The notes below the pieces were generated by a model, which worked only from the letters and a program-made list of their open reading frames with translations, made no database searches and was not told where the DNA came from. The translations under genes and the position numbers were made by a program. Positions 45,322 through 55,153 of a stretch of DNA of 64,000 nucleotides are shown piece after piece (position 1 is the first letter of the stretch; the number at the start of each line of letters is the position of its first letter). The stretch is taken from assembly GCA_947493455.1 (NCBI GenBank), contig CANLRB010000009.1, forward strand, positions 1 through 64,000. Direction: 5' to 3'. Origin of the DNA: an uncultured Pseudoalteromonas sp. Its GTDB lineage: Bacteria > Pseudomonadota > Gammaproteobacteria > Enterobacterales > Alteromonadaceae.

Positions 45322-46389
45322 TTAAAATTGATTACGGTATTGCGTCGGTGTCATGCCCATTTGTTGTTTAAATGCTCGATTAAATGGCGCAATTGAACCA
45401 TAACCTGTTTCAAGAGCAATTGTGAGTATCGGAGTTTGCGATTTTTCTGGGTCTTTAAGTACATCACACACGTGTGGAATTCGATAGCTATTTAAATAAT
45501 GCGAAAAATTACTGAAGCCAAGTTCTTGATTGATCACCAGTCTGAGTTGATGCTCCGGCATCTCTAACTGCTCGGCTAATTCGCCAATCGTTAAATTGGT
45601 TTTTAAAAAAGCCCCCTGAGTCATAACCTCGTTTAAATTGATAACCTGCTCACTTTGTTGTTTCACCGCAGCAGTGGGCGTTTTAACAACTAACGTAAAA
45701 CTATGCGTTTTTTTAACAAAATAAAAGCCAACCAATAAAAATGTAAAAATGCTATTAAGCAAACTGAACTGCCACGTATTACGCACATCTCGCAATACGA
45801 ATTCAAACAACGTTAAGGCACACATGTAACCAACACACAGGGCAATAAGAAGCAACCTTGCATTTCTGCGTTGATTATCTAAGTCATCAAAGTATTCGTT
45901 TAAACATAAGTAAATTACGTAAACAAATAGCGAAAGCCCAATGGCATGGTTCACATCATGTAATATGCCGTACCCACCAAACACTAAAAAGAAGTACACC
46001 AGCCATAATAAATAGAGGTAAATAGGTATTACAATGTATTGATTGGCTTTAAATAAGCTGAATTTAGGGTCCAATAAGCTCAATGTAAGCCACAAAATGG
46101 CGAAAGCGGTTACATCGGTAACCAATAACAAGACTTGGCGCAGTCCACCATAGTGATGATCATCAATTGGCGCGGTCAGCAATATATAGCCAACGATGCA
46201 CAATAAAAAACTAATATTCGGCCAAGTTGTATTTGATTTAACGCGATTGGCAGCATGCCATATTAATGCTATCGCGCCGAAAAGCAGGCCCACAGTACTG
46301 AAACGAAAAAATAAATCGACAACTTGAATACCCGACAACGCAATCATAAATGTGTTAATGCCATCAATACACATAAAAATAATGCACAT
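45322..46389 (-). CDS. AraC-family regulator with N-terminal membrane domain
   Basis: About 355 aa. I chose the first ATG at 46389; the open frame begins at TTG 46401 and another ATG at 46347 is also plausible. Residues about 10-230 form seven to eight membrane helices (LLLVTDVTAFAILWLTL, YLYLLWLVYFFLVFGGY). The C-terminal 110 residues are an AraC double helix-turn-helix: LTIGELAEQLEMPEHQLRLV, LNSYRIPHVCDVL and ILTIALETGYGSIAPFNRAF, then MTPTQYR. Such membrane AraC proteins sense an unknown signal directly. The serine hydrolase 86 bp downstream is the obvious target or operon partner. Confidence 0.88.
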   Translation of the reverse strand: MCIIFMCIDGINTFMIALSGIQVVDLFFRFSTVGLLFGAIALIWHAANRVKSNTTWPNISFLLCIVGYILLTAPIDDHHYGGLRQVLLLVTDVTAFAILWLTLSLLDPKFSLFKANQYIVIPIYLYLLWLVYFFLVFGGYGILHDVNHAIGLSLFVYVIYLCLNEYFDDLDNQRRNARLLLIALCVGYMCALTLFEFVLRDVRNTWQFSLLNSIFTFLLVGFYFVKKTHSFTLVVKTPTAAVKQQSEQVINLNEVMTQGAFLKTNLTIGELAEQLEMPEHQLRLVINQELGFSNFSHYLNSYRIPHVCDVLKDPEKSQTPILTIALETGYGSIAPFNRAFKQQMGMTPTQYRNQF

Positions 46390-46461
46390 TATAGCGCTCA
46401 AAATGGTATTGGCATACCAACAATATTTACTGTTTTTAAATTAGATACTGGCTCTCTTTGA

Positions 46462-47364
46462 TTACTTTTTAATGTGGCTATTCAACGAAGCGCTGCTTTG
46501 AGTTAGCAACATTTTAAAACCAAATTGAATAAACAATAAAAACATCAAGGGCAAAAAAACAACTTCTAAAAGTCCGATTGCAATGTGTGTATAAACATAC
46601 TTTTTCATATCCGACACATGCTGATGCTGTTGACTTCGATTTTGTTCAAATAACTTAATTGCACCTTCAGCACTGTCTTTCAATGAACCCGACTGTTGTT
46701 CTATTGTAAATTTTTGATTGTGCTGGACGAACCCTTGATTCACTTTTACTGAAAGATCCTGAGTAACATTCGATGAAATCGTTGAGGTGATCGCAAGTGA
46801 CATCGGCAGGGCTATAAATAGCAATAACAATAAGAGTGTTAGCCGGCGAACCGAATTATCAAGGCGATTTACCCATTTCAGTCGATATATTTTGGCAACT
46901 TCAAAACACAACCAAACGCACGCCACCAGCAGTAAAAAAGGTTCGAATAAGTCATTAACCACATCGAGCAATATTTGTTCAACAACCAATAATGATAAGC
47001 TATGCAATGTAAATGACCAAGCCGTATCCAAAAGCTCTTTCAATGGCGCGAGCAATTGACCCAACTTGACCTGCACATCAACAAAAAACGAGACACCTGC
47101 TGTGCCACTTTCAAGGACGGATAATGTTGATTTACTGACACTCAATAACATAAATGTATCGGCGGCACGCTTTTCGGCATCGACTAAAAAATCTTGCGAT
47201 TGCGACACAATATAGCCACGGCCCATTTTATCGAGCGTGTTGTCGAGATGCCCTGAAAATGCAAGCAACAATACACAGGAGGCCAGTAGCAACCGCCAAC
47301 GAATAAAAAGTCGTCCAAACAGCGCAAGCGGTTTCACCTGCTCTCGTATTAACTGGCTATACAT
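46462..47364 (-). CDS. Hypothetical inner-membrane protein
   Basis: 300 aa with hydrophobic segments at about 20-38, 138-158, 172-195 and 258-285; a periplasmic or cytosolic loop (about 45-135) includes LDNTLDKMGRGYIVSQS, and another 60 residues rich in Gln precedes the last helix. I recognise no family. It overlaps the end of the GH25 lysozyme gene by 16 bp on the same strand, so the two are translationally coupled. That coupling suggests a partner role in cell-wall handling or lysis control, an inference only. Confidence 0.75.
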   Translation of the reverse strand: MYSQLIREQVKPLALFGRLFIRWRLLLASCVLLLAFSGHLDNTLDKMGRGYIVSQSQDFLVDAEKRAADTFMLLSVSKSTLSVLESGTAGVSFFVDVQVKLGQLLAPLKELLDTAWSFTLHSLSLLVVEQILLDVVNDLFEPFLLLVACVWLCFEVAKIYRLKWVNRLDNSVRRLTLLLLLLFIALPMSLAITSTISSNVTQDLSVKVNQGFVQHNQKFTIEQQSGSLKDSAEGAIKLFEQNRSQQHQHVSDMKKYVYTHIAIGLLEVVFLPLMFLLFIQFGFKMLLTQSSASLNSHIKK

Positions 47365-48056
47365 TGCAATGACTCCAATTTGGCTAAATTTGATGCGAAG
47401 CGATTCATATCCACATCACCGTTGACCCCATCAACGCGACTATTACTCTCATATTGCCAAAACTGCCATGAACGCCATCCGCTCGGCAACTTAGCTTGCT
47501 GTGAGTAATCGGCAAGCCAAAGCGGGTAGCTCCCAAAATCATGATCATCCAATGCATCCCAAAACCCCGGCCCGGTATAAATGAGCGGCTTGCATTGCGT
47601 TTTACTTTCGACCAGCGTTAAAAAAACCATCAAAGAGTTAATAACTTCTTTATTGGTTTGTTTTTCAAACGATTCAATATCAACCACTGGAGGTAATTCG
47701 CCGAAGTCCGCTCCTGTTGTCGCTAAAAAATGCTCAGCTTGTTTTTTGGCATCGAGTGACGGATCAAAGTAGTGGTAGACGCCCCGTCGCAGTGATGTTT
47801 GCTTGCTTTTGTGCCAGTTATCGGCATAGCGACCATCAACAGAATCAATGCCTTGCGTTGCCTTAATAAACGTGAATGACATGCCACTTTGTGCAACTTT
47901 TTGCCAATCAACTTGACCTTGATAATGAGAAACATCGATGCCGTGAAGCGTCGTTTTTATCTGACTTTCTGACTTTTTTTGCACTTTTTCACTGTTACAG
48001 CCACTTAATAAAAGTACGATGATGCTCACCCATCCGATTAACAACGCTTCCCTCAT
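47349..48056 (-). CDS. Glycoside hydrolase family 25 lysozyme, lipoprotein
   Basis: 235 aa. Signal peptide with lipobox LLSGC (Cys20). The GH25 barrel shows LHGIDVSHYQGQVDWQKVA (catalytic-side Asp), FTFIKATQGID, GVYHYFDPSLDAKKQAEHF, LPPVVDIESFE (catalytic Glu), PLIYTGPGFWDAL, YPLWLADYS and WQFWQYESNSRVDGVNGDVD before NRF. GH25 enzymes cleave the MurNAc-GlcNAc bond of peptidoglycan. As a lipoprotein it should be periplasm-facing, which is unusual for self-acting muramidases and suggests cell-wall remodelling or a role against other bacteria. Next gene overlaps by 16 bp. Confidence 0.92.
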   Translation of the reverse strand: MREALLIGWVSIIVLLLSGCNSEKVQKKSESQIKTTLHGIDVSHYQGQVDWQKVAQSGMSFTFIKATQGIDSVDGRYADNWHKSKQTSLRRGVYHYFDPSLDAKKQAEHFLATTGADFGELPPVVDIESFEKQTNKEVINSLMVFLTLVESKTQCKPLIYTGPGFWDALDDHDFGSYPLWLADYSQQAKLPSGWRSWQFWQYESNSRVDGVNGDVDMNRFASNLAKLESLQCIAS

Positions 48057-48246
48057 GGTTATTTCCTTTTCCGCTGCAATTATTACCGATTAGTTAATAT
48101 CTCAATTTAGTCGAATATTGCAGCAAAATGCATTACATCTAATTACACGCCCGAAACTTAACGAACTATTATTAAGCCTTGAATTATGGGGACATCACCC
48201 CAAAATTATGCTTATTCGTATTTTCGTTTATAACACTAAAATCATT

Positions 48247-49047
48247 ATGCCAGCTGCTACACATTTTATGTCCAAGCTCAAAACGTTGATTGAAACCAAG
48301 CTATTTCAAAACTTTTTAATTGCCGTAATCCTATTCAATGCAATTACACTCGGGCTTGAAACCACCCAATTTGGTCGCGAAAACGCCGCAGTTTTACACA
48401 TTATTGATGCTGTAATTTTAGTTATTTTTACTATTGAGCTGGTGCTTAAGCTCACGGTTTACCGCACTCAGTTTTTTAAATCCGGCTGGAATTGGTTCGA
48501 TTTTATTATTGTTGCGATATCATGGGCACCCACAAGTGGTGCGCTCTCGGTGTTGCGTGCGTTTAGAATATTAAGAGTATTAAGGCTCTTTTCAATTGTG
48601 CCGCAAATGCGCCGAGTAATTAGTGCCCTCGGCCACTCTCTACCCGGAATGGCATCGGTGATTGGCGTACTAAGCATCATTTTTTATGTCTCTGCAGTAC
48701 TTGCCACAAAACTCTTTGGTCAACACCCGGACCCGAATATGCAAGAGTGGTTTGGTAGTATTGGCGCATCGGCCTATACCTTATTCCAAGTAATGACATT
48801 AGAGAGCTGGTCTATGGGCATTGTTCGCCCGACAATGGATCTTTATCCCGAATCTTGGTTGTTCTTTGTACCCTTTATTATTATCACGAGTTTCGCTGTT
48901 TTGAACTTGTTTATTGGCATTATCGTTGACGCGATGCAGGTCATGCATGAAGAGGAAGGCAAGCCAGAACAAACCTTTGCAACCAAAGAAGACATGTTAC
49001 GCATTGAAGCCAAACTGGACCAATTGCTCGAAAAAACACATAAGTAA
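48247..49047 (+). CDS. NaChBac-type voltage-gated sodium channel (ion transporter)
   Basis: About 266 aa from ATG at 48247; ATGs at 48208 and 48268 are alternatives and the open frame begins at TTG 48118, with no convincing ribosome-binding site for any. S1-S6 helices are visible. S4 reads VLRAFRILRVLRLF with Arg at every third position, the voltage sensor. The pore filter TLESWSM is the sodium-selective TLESWxx signature. After S6 (LNLFIGIIVDAM) a C-terminal coiled coil (EDMLRIEAKLDQLLEK) forms the tetramer bundle. It admits Na+ on depolarisation and in marine alkaliphiles supports motility and pH control. Confidence 0.93.
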   Translation: MPAATHFMSKLKTLIETKLFQNFLIAVILFNAITLGLETTQFGRENAAVLHIIDAVILVIFTIELVLKLTVYRTQFFKSGWNWFDFIIVAISWAPTSGALSVLRAFRILRVLRLFSIVPQMRRVISALGHSLPGMASVIGVLSIIFYVSAVLATKLFGQHPDPNMQEWFGSIGASAYTLFQVMTLESWSMGIVRPTMDLYPESWLFFVPFIIITSFAVLNLFIGIIVDAMQVMHEEEGKPEQTFATKEDMLRIEAKLDQLLEKTHK

Positions 49048-49058
49048 TGTGTTAAGAA

Positions 49059-49086
49059 AGGCTTGGAGATAAACCACTCCAAGCCT
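49059..49086. terminator. Bidirectional terminator
   Basis: AGGCTTGGAG (49059-49068) and CTCCAAGCCT (49077-49086) form a perfect 10-bp stem with an 8-nt loop between the channel gene and the convergent S9 peptidase gene. Confidence 0.75.
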
Positions 49087-49093
49087 ACAAAAA

Positions 49094-51232
49094 CTAAATT
49101 AGGTCATTGTGGTCAATCACTAAGTTTTTGTCGATAAATCGATACAACGCTTTGTCGATTTGCTTATCAATAGGCATCAGTTTTCCACCCAAGTAAGTCG
49201 CTAACGACTTTTCAATTAAATATGCATACGCAAGTGTACCTATTTCAGAATTTGGGGAATGGAATGCTTTGGGATCAACAAACAAACTCACTCGTTTTTT
49301 AAGTTCATCAGCACGCAGCGTATAGTCTTTTACATCGACAATAAACACCCGTCTATCTTTTTGACCGGCCCACATAATAAGTGGCACATTAATGTTTTCA
49401 ATGTGTTTATCAGGTGACTTTTCATAGCTCTTTGCGAATGCTTTTGGATCATCCCAATCGACGACTAAGGCTTTCATTGCGTATTCGCGACTCTCTCGCT
49501 GCGTTTTTTTCTGAAAGCGGTGGTAAAACTTAGCTGAACGTCCCATAAATGAAGGGGGCGCGCCGGCAACGCCTACTTTAAATAAGTTTGGCGTAAAAGT
49601 GAGTCCAGCCAAGGTACTAAAGCCGCCAAATGAATGGCCAACAATAGCAAGTTTATCTTTGTCTCCCACCCCATTATTTAGCAAAAAATGAACACCATCG
49701 ATAATATCGTTTTGCGTAGTACCATTGCCAAAGTCATTATTAGTGCCCATTTTATACGCCTTACCAAATCCAGTAGAAGCCCTAAAGTTAGGCTTAAATA
49801 CAATATAACCACGATTCGCTAATAACTGTTCTAACGCGTTATAGTTAGCATAGTCGCGTGACCAAGGCCCGCCATGCGGATACACCACAAGAGGCGCCTG
49901 TTTAATGTTCACACCGCGTGGCAAAGTTAAATATCCTTGCAAATTAAATCCGTCGCGCGCTTGATATCGAATTGGCGATTTAGGTGAGATAATATCATCC
50001 GTCATCATAGGCTGCGCCAAGTTGGCAGTATCAATAATGTCAGCTAATGGCTGCGTCAACGTCTCAGTTGCAGGCGAATAAATATAGTATTTTCTGATTG
50101 CCGAAGTCGGTTTACGTATCGTAATAAACCAATTTGTTTGTTTGCTAAAAAGCAGTTCAGTGTCAACACGTTCTGGTAAATGTAAGTTAAGATTGTATTC
50201 ACCTAACTGCGACTCGATAAAAGCAATATGTTGTTGTATCTGCGCATTGATGCCATAGGTACGCATATAGTCGCCATAGTAACTCGCCGTAGCCAATATC
50301 AATTCACTTTTTTTAGCATTAAACACTAAATTACCAAATGCAACATCAGCAAACTTTTCAGGGTCTTGATGGAGTGCGTTAAAGGCTTTAGTTTTTAGAT
50401 CAAACCAAGCAAAATGCTCAAAATTCGATTGCGTATTTGTTCTAAGTAATAAACGTTGGTTTTTATCGTCATACCAGCGCAACGAACATGGGTCATCCCA
50501 ACGGCATGCCCATACTTTATCTAATTGTTTACTGTTATGTTTAACGGCATAAACAAACTTCTCACCTTTGTTATTTGGCAAATTATTGGTGACTTTTAAA
50601 AACGCAACCTCGCCTTTTCGATTAAACAATACCTGGCTGAAGTCTTGTTTTGTGCGATAGACTTGAGTTTTATTTCCTTTAACGTCAATTCTTGTAATCA
50701 CAAACTCGTCGGCATGTGCATCCCATAAGCGCACCATAAAACTATCATCATATCCCCTTGCACTACCAAGCCAACGTTCTTTCTCTTGATGTGTAAGTTT
50801 AACAAGCAAAATAGGTGACGGGTTTTCAAAAATACGACTTACGGCAATACCATTGCGTGTTTTTAAAAACAACGCACGGCTATTATGCGCCCAATACAAT
50901 GCATTCAATGCTTTGTAAGTAAATAGCTTTTTGGTTGTGGCTTGCTTAATATCGTAAAGCCAAATAGACGAGCGATTGTTATCTTCATCGCCCTCAGCTT
51001 GTCGATAACTTAAAAATTGGCCGTCCGGTGATAGTTGTACATCAAACACACGTGTTTTTGCCAAGATTTTACGCCTATTAATAAGCGGCACCGACGATAG
51101 CTTTTCAGCATGCTTAATAAATTGCGTTAATTGGTTGTCGTGGGCGTGTTCACTTGCACTCGCACTTGGGAATAGACTCAAAAAAAAGACAAGCGATAGT
51201 ACAACACGACAAAGTATCGTATCGAAACTCAT
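49094..51232 (-). CDS. Secreted S9 family peptidase (acyl-peptide hydrolase-like)
   Basis: 712 aa from ATG at 51232, which has AAGGAG 6 nt upstream; the frame opens 8 codons earlier. A signal peptide (VVLSLVFFLSLFPSASAS) follows. Residues about 60-430 are a WD40/propeller region (VFDVQLSPDGQFLSYRQ), then the alpha/beta hydrolase: VVYPHGGPWSRDY, the nucleophile in IVGHSFGGFSTLAGL, the Asp in WAGQKDRRV and the His in KAFHSP. These enzymes cut short peptides in the periplasm. It is the last gene of a five-gene minus-strand run led by a GntR regulator, 50 bp after the second permease-like gene, so it probably acts on a peptide handled by the ABC system. Confidence 0.92.
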   Translation of the reverse strand: MSFDTILCRVVLSLVFFLSLFPSASASEHAHDNQLTQFIKHAEKLSSVPLINRRKILAKTRVFDVQLSPDGQFLSYRQAEGDEDNNRSSIWLYDIKQATTKKLFTYKALNALYWAHNSRALFLKTRNGIAVSRIFENPSPILLVKLTHQEKERWLGSARGYDDSFMVRLWDAHADEFVITRIDVKGNKTQVYRTKQDFSQVLFNRKGEVAFLKVTNNLPNNKGEKFVYAVKHNSKQLDKVWACRWDDPCSLRWYDDKNQRLLLRTNTQSNFEHFAWFDLKTKAFNALHQDPEKFADVAFGNLVFNAKKSELILATASYYGDYMRTYGINAQIQQHIAFIESQLGEYNLNLHLPERVDTELLFSKQTNWFITIRKPTSAIRKYYIYSPATETLTQPLADIIDTANLAQPMMTDDIISPKSPIRYQARDGFNLQGYLTLPRGVNIKQAPLVVYPHGGPWSRDYANYNALEQLLANRGYIVFKPNFRASTGFGKAYKMGTNNDFGNGTTQNDIIDGVHFLLNNGVGDKDKLAIVGHSFGGFSTLAGLTFTPNLFKVGVAGAPPSFMGRSAKFYHRFQKKTQRESREYAMKALVVDWDDPKAFAKSYEKSPDKHIENINVPLIMWAGQKDRRVFIVDVKDYTLRADELKKRVSLFVDPKAFHSPNSEIGTLAYAYLIEKSLATYLGGKLMPIDKQIDKALYRFIDKNLVIDHNDLI

Positions 51233-51282
51233 AATAACTCCTTGGAATAAGGGCAATCACCAAACGTGATTACCCGGCGCGC

Positions 51283-53211
51283 TTAGCTTGTTGAGCTAGC
51301 TGCTTTTATAGAAACTGATTGAGTAGATGTATTTTCTGCCTTTGGCTTTCGTACTAATTCGCGCCAGCGATGCATCAATAAAAATGACACAAATCCGCCG
51401 AGTGAGAATACAGCAATAATTCCTTGCCAAAATATCAACTTAGTAACGCTGTGCCGCTGTTTTTTACCGAGTATAAACGTCAGTACAGCACACACAAACC
51501 AAGTTAACAGCGCCATTATGTATACGCTACTTGGATACTCAAACGATAGCCGTTGACCAAACGTCACTGTATCTGGGCTAAGCTCTGATTTTGATAAACT
51601 TTCAAGCGTTTTAAAGCCAAGTGTAAATGCGATTGGCGACATCCAATAACTTTGATGACTAATCAAATTAGGTAGCGGACGATATCCACGACTAAACTCC
51701 GTCTCCCCAAGTTTGATATGCTCACCATCATGTTTAGCATAGACAAGGCCGATGCCTGGTTTATCAAAGCCAAAATAATCTGAACTGTGATACGACAACA
51801 AATACCCTTCGACAAGTTCATAAACGTGTATAAAGTGTAAATTACTCGGCATGCGGTAATGTTCAATTACCATATCGGGCTCTGAATACGCATTTGCTAA
51901 ATTAAAATCAGCCTTATCGAAAATATACACTGCCAAATTAGTAACATATGCAACTGAGGGCACGTTTGCAGCAGTTTGCATATTATCAAAGTAGTACTCT
52001 CCGTCATTTAGCTTATGCTTTACTTCGATATACTGTTTTTCAAAATCAACAGTATACAAGGTGTTATGGGTGCGAATAATATGATCGCGTTCTACAACAG
52101 GGATCGCTGTAAAACGATCAACACTTGTAATAGTTTGCAGATTTACATCCGCATTATAAAACCCATTTGGGCCGATATAACCTTGGGTTTCGCCTGTTCG
52201 TAAATGCTTTCCAATAAACATCATTTCGCTGTGAGAAAACAACCAACGCGTTGAATTTTGTCTATCTTCTAATGCATATGATTTGTCTTGATGAAATATT
52301 TGTCCGCGCTCAGGAAGGGCTCGATATTGCGCTCGCACAAAGTAGCGCGGCGCGAGTTCCATTTGCTGCTTTAACGTCTCTTTTTCTGGATATAATTGTT
52401 CATCAACAACCAGCTCAATCAATTCTTCGTTATCGAGCTGCCAAAGTTGCGCATAGTAGCCAGCTAACTGCTCTTTTTTATAACTGTCGGGATGCTCGCC
52501 AATGACAAATAACGGCAAGTGGTAAAACAGCATTTGCGATACATATAACAACGCAATAATAGTGATATTACTCGCCATCGTCGTTAAGAAAATATCTCTT
52601 TTACGTTCAAAATGAAGTGACAAATTGACTTTAAAAGAGCGCATTGCGAGGTAAGCGACAAGTATTACACACACGGCATCAATAGCGAGGTTACTGCTCG
52701 CAGAAATAGGGTCCGAGACCATCACAAAAAACAACAGGCCAATTGTTAAAAATGCACTCCAACTTGGATTAAGCACGGTAAATAAACCTAAAAAATAGCA
52801 AAACAAAGCGACCAAGCTGACATGAACAATGAATAAATAATGGCGACTTTCAACCAAGTCCACCGATTTTAGGTCATTCATTATGAGCACTAGCAGCACA
52901 GGTGTTGCGACAGTGATTAATACTAGGGCGGCCCCTGCCCCTGCTATCGCAAAAAAGATCGATTTTTCAGGCAACGGACGATGAACCAAAAATGCCCAGT
53001 GACCTTTTCGTTTATGCAGCACCATTTGGGTTATCGATAACGCTAACGATAGTAAAATAGCAAACCCAACATAGCCGATCACATGTTCAACGACGTTCGC
53101 CATAATTGGTTTTGCACCGTCAAAGTAAATTAAAAAGCCGAACAACGCGGCACTTGCAGCTAGCGCATAGTAACGAAAGCGCTTAAACTCACTTAAAAAA
53201 AGATCATACAT
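51283..53211 (-). CDS. ABC-linked membrane protein 2 (paralogue of the preceding gene)
   Basis: 642 aa from ATG at 53211, with AAAGGAG 8 nt upstream; the ATG lies 8 bp inside the upstream gene. It begins MYDLFLSEFKRFRYYAL, like its paralogue. Six to seven membrane helices fill residues about 15-245, with HKRKGHWAFLVHRPLPEKSI conserved after helix 3; a soluble region of about 320 residues follows (one extracytoplasmic domain), and two helices end the protein (YIMALLTWFVCAVLTFILG and IFWQGIIAVFSLGGFVSFLL). It fits an ABC-2-like permease with a large outside domain. Substrate unknown. Confidence 0.8.
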   Translation of the reverse strand: MYDLFLSEFKRFRYYALAASAALFGFLIYFDGAKPIMANVVEHVIGYVGFAILLSLALSITQMVLHKRKGHWAFLVHRPLPEKSIFFAIAGAGAALVLITVATPVLLVLIMNDLKSVDLVESRHYLFIVHVSLVALFCYFLGLFTVLNPSWSAFLTIGLLFFVMVSDPISASSNLAIDAVCVILVAYLAMRSFKVNLSLHFERKRDIFLTTMASNITIIALLYVSQMLFYHLPLFVIGEHPDSYKKEQLAGYYAQLWQLDNEELIELVVDEQLYPEKETLKQQMELAPRYFVRAQYRALPERGQIFHQDKSYALEDRQNSTRWLFSHSEMMFIGKHLRTGETQGYIGPNGFYNADVNLQTITSVDRFTAIPVVERDHIIRTHNTLYTVDFEKQYIEVKHKLNDGEYYFDNMQTAANVPSVAYVTNLAVYIFDKADFNLANAYSEPDMVIEHYRMPSNLHFIHVYELVEGYLLSYHSSDYFGFDKPGIGLVYAKHDGEHIKLGETEFSRGYRPLPNLISHQSYWMSPIAFTLGFKTLESLSKSELSPDTVTFGQRLSFEYPSSVYIMALLTWFVCAVLTFILGKKQRHSVTKLIFWQGIIAVFSLGGFVSFLLMHRWRELVRKPKAENTSTQSVSIKAASSTS

Positions 53212-55144
53212 GACGTTGCTCCTTTGCATGCATAGGTAACTTAGCTTGCGAATTAGCTAAATTAAGGTCTTGATTGGTGCGAAAACGATTAACACTATTT
53301 CGCCAACCGAGTAATGAAATCAGCGCAAGTAGCCCTGGCAGTGATAGCACAAAGTTAACCCCTACCCATACCCATTTAAATTGCACCGGCATCGGACTAC
53401 GCTTTAATAGTCGAAGGGTTAATAAAGCCGACACACTCATTAGCAAAAAGGCATACACAATGACATGCTGTGGTAAACTACGCTGCCAAAAATAGAACTG
53501 CCCTTTAGCGGGCTCACTGGCAAAAGTAATTGCTTTATTGAGTGTGCCATCAATTAAATTCATCACAATTGGCGACAGAATAAATGGCTGATACGCAATA
53601 AAGTCAGGCTTAATTTTGGTTTCGAAAGTATGTGTTGCTATGGTCTCGATTTTGCCATTATGTTGGACATAAACAAGCGCTGCACCCGGTGTTTCGTAGC
53701 GACCAAAATGATAACTGCGATATTGCACTAAAAAGCCATTAAAAACTTCACTAACCGATACATCGTCATACAGCGTGTTGGGTATTGGGTTGTCAATAAC
53801 ATGCTCTGCCTGCAACGCTTTTCGAGCATGGTTAAAGTCCATCGCATCAAAAAAGTAAGTGGCTTTATTTGACATCAATATTGCTCTATCGAATACGAAG
53901 CTTACGTTTTTTGTGTAAAACTCAGTGTCCGGTAAGGTAAATTTGCGAGACACTTGTTTATTTATTAGATCAACGCCGTAAATTGAACGGCTCGTTTGGA
54001 TAAAGCGCATGTCAACAATGAGTGGTATTTCATTAAACTTTTGCGCTGCACTTACATTATCTGTTTTATCAAAAAATCCTTCCCGACCAAAATAGCCAAT
54101 AATTTCATCCGATTTCATATTAAGGCCAACGAAAATGCCCAAATCATGAGAGAAAATCCACTGTGCTTCACGTTCAACATCGTTTAATGCAAATCGTTCT
54201 TTACGCTCTTTTAAAAAAAGTTGTTGCGAGAAATGTGGTTCCGTATCAGCTTGACTAAGTGATTTGAACTCGGCTAGTCGAGATTGGCGATTGAGCGATC
54301 TCGTCTCATCATGTTCACTGTACTGCAATAAGAACTGAGTCTGAGTTTTCGGTTCTGCCCTGCGAAATTGAAAATATATGCCATTTTCAGTCGTCGCATT
54401 AAAGTCTACTGCACTATTTTGCGGATGCTGACCGATCAACTTAAGTGGTAAATGATAATAAAGTGATGGCGCACTCATCAGTATAAGCAGCATTGCAGGT
54501 TGCAATGCTATTAACGACAACAGTGCTTTTGGCTTATCGATATTCTGCAAACTTAAATTTACTTGAAACACGCTACGAGCTAAGTAGAACGTGAAGAGTA
54601 AAAAGGCACTATCAACTAAAATATCAAACGCGCCATTTGCCTTTACCGCATGAGCAAGGTATTGCATTAATGCGATAGCAAGTAAGCCCGCTTTAATTGG
54701 CGACAATATAGCGTATACGCCTATGAAATAAGCGCATCCCGCCATCAAAAATAAGTGCAATGCCATTAAATAATGTCTTAACTCAATGACATTATTAGAA
54801 AATAAATCTAAAAAGATAATCGCCGCTAAAAACGGTAGAGACAAAGCGATAAACAATAACAATAGCCCCGCGCTCATAAGTGCGAGGTAAATTTTACGTG
54901 CTGATAAGGGCCTGTGAACAAGGTAGGTCCAATGGTTCTTGCGCTTATGTAGCGCAGTTGATGCCAAACCAAAAACAACACCGCCAATCAACGTGATAAA
55001 CGTTATACCCATCATTTTAAACGGATGAGGGACGACAAACGGCATGAACTTAGTCGACACCGCCCAAACAATGCAATGAATAACGCACACCACAACAGCA
55101 AGTGTTCGGTAGCGCTTAAATTCACTTAAGAATAAATCATACAT
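53204..55144 (-). CDS. ABC-linked membrane protein 1
   Basis: 646 aa; AAGG 7 nt upstream. It begins MYDLFLSEFKRYRTLAV. Membrane helices occupy residues about 15-235 and the last 80; the middle 320 residues (from DFNATTENGIYFQF) form the extracytoplasmic domain. HKRKNHWTYLVHRPLSARKI matches the paralogue's motif. The two proteins probably form a heterodimer served by the ATPase encoded 9 bp upstream. The architecture resembles a permease fused to a lipoprotein- or peptide-handling domain, and I recognise no named family. Confidence 0.8.
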   Translation of the reverse strand: MYDLFLSEFKRYRTLAVVVCVIHCIVWAVSTKFMPFVVPHPFKMMGITFITLIGGVVFGLASTALHKRKNHWTYLVHRPLSARKIYLALMSAGLLLLFIALSLPFLAAIIFLDLFSNNVIELRHYLMALHLFLMAGCAYFIGVYAILSPIKAGLLAIALMQYLAHAVKANGAFDILVDSAFLLFTFYLARSVFQVNLSLQNIDKPKALLSLIALQPAMLLILMSAPSLYYHLPLKLIGQHPQNSAVDFNATTENGIYFQFRRAEPKTQTQFLLQYSEHDETRSLNRQSRLAEFKSLSQADTEPHFSQQLFLKERKERFALNDVEREAQWIFSHDLGIFVGLNMKSDEIIGYFGREGFFDKTDNVSAAQKFNEIPLIVDMRFIQTSRSIYGVDLINKQVSRKFTLPDTEFYTKNVSFVFDRAILMSNKATYFFDAMDFNHARKALQAEHVIDNPIPNTLYDDVSVSEVFNGFLVQYRSYHFGRYETPGAALVYVQHNGKIETIATHTFETKIKPDFIAYQPFILSPIVMNLIDGTLNKAITFASEPAKGQFYFWQRSLPQHVIVYAFLLMSVSALLTLRLLKRSPMPVQFKWVWVGVNFVLSLPGLLALISLLGWRNSVNRFRTNQDLNLANSQAKLPMHAKEQRHV

Positions 55145-55153
55145 ATCAGAACC

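Noticed and set aside
48118-48246. 43 extra N-terminal codons of the sodium channel
   Set aside because: Opens at TTG, lacks a ribosome-binding site, and related channels start close to the first helix.
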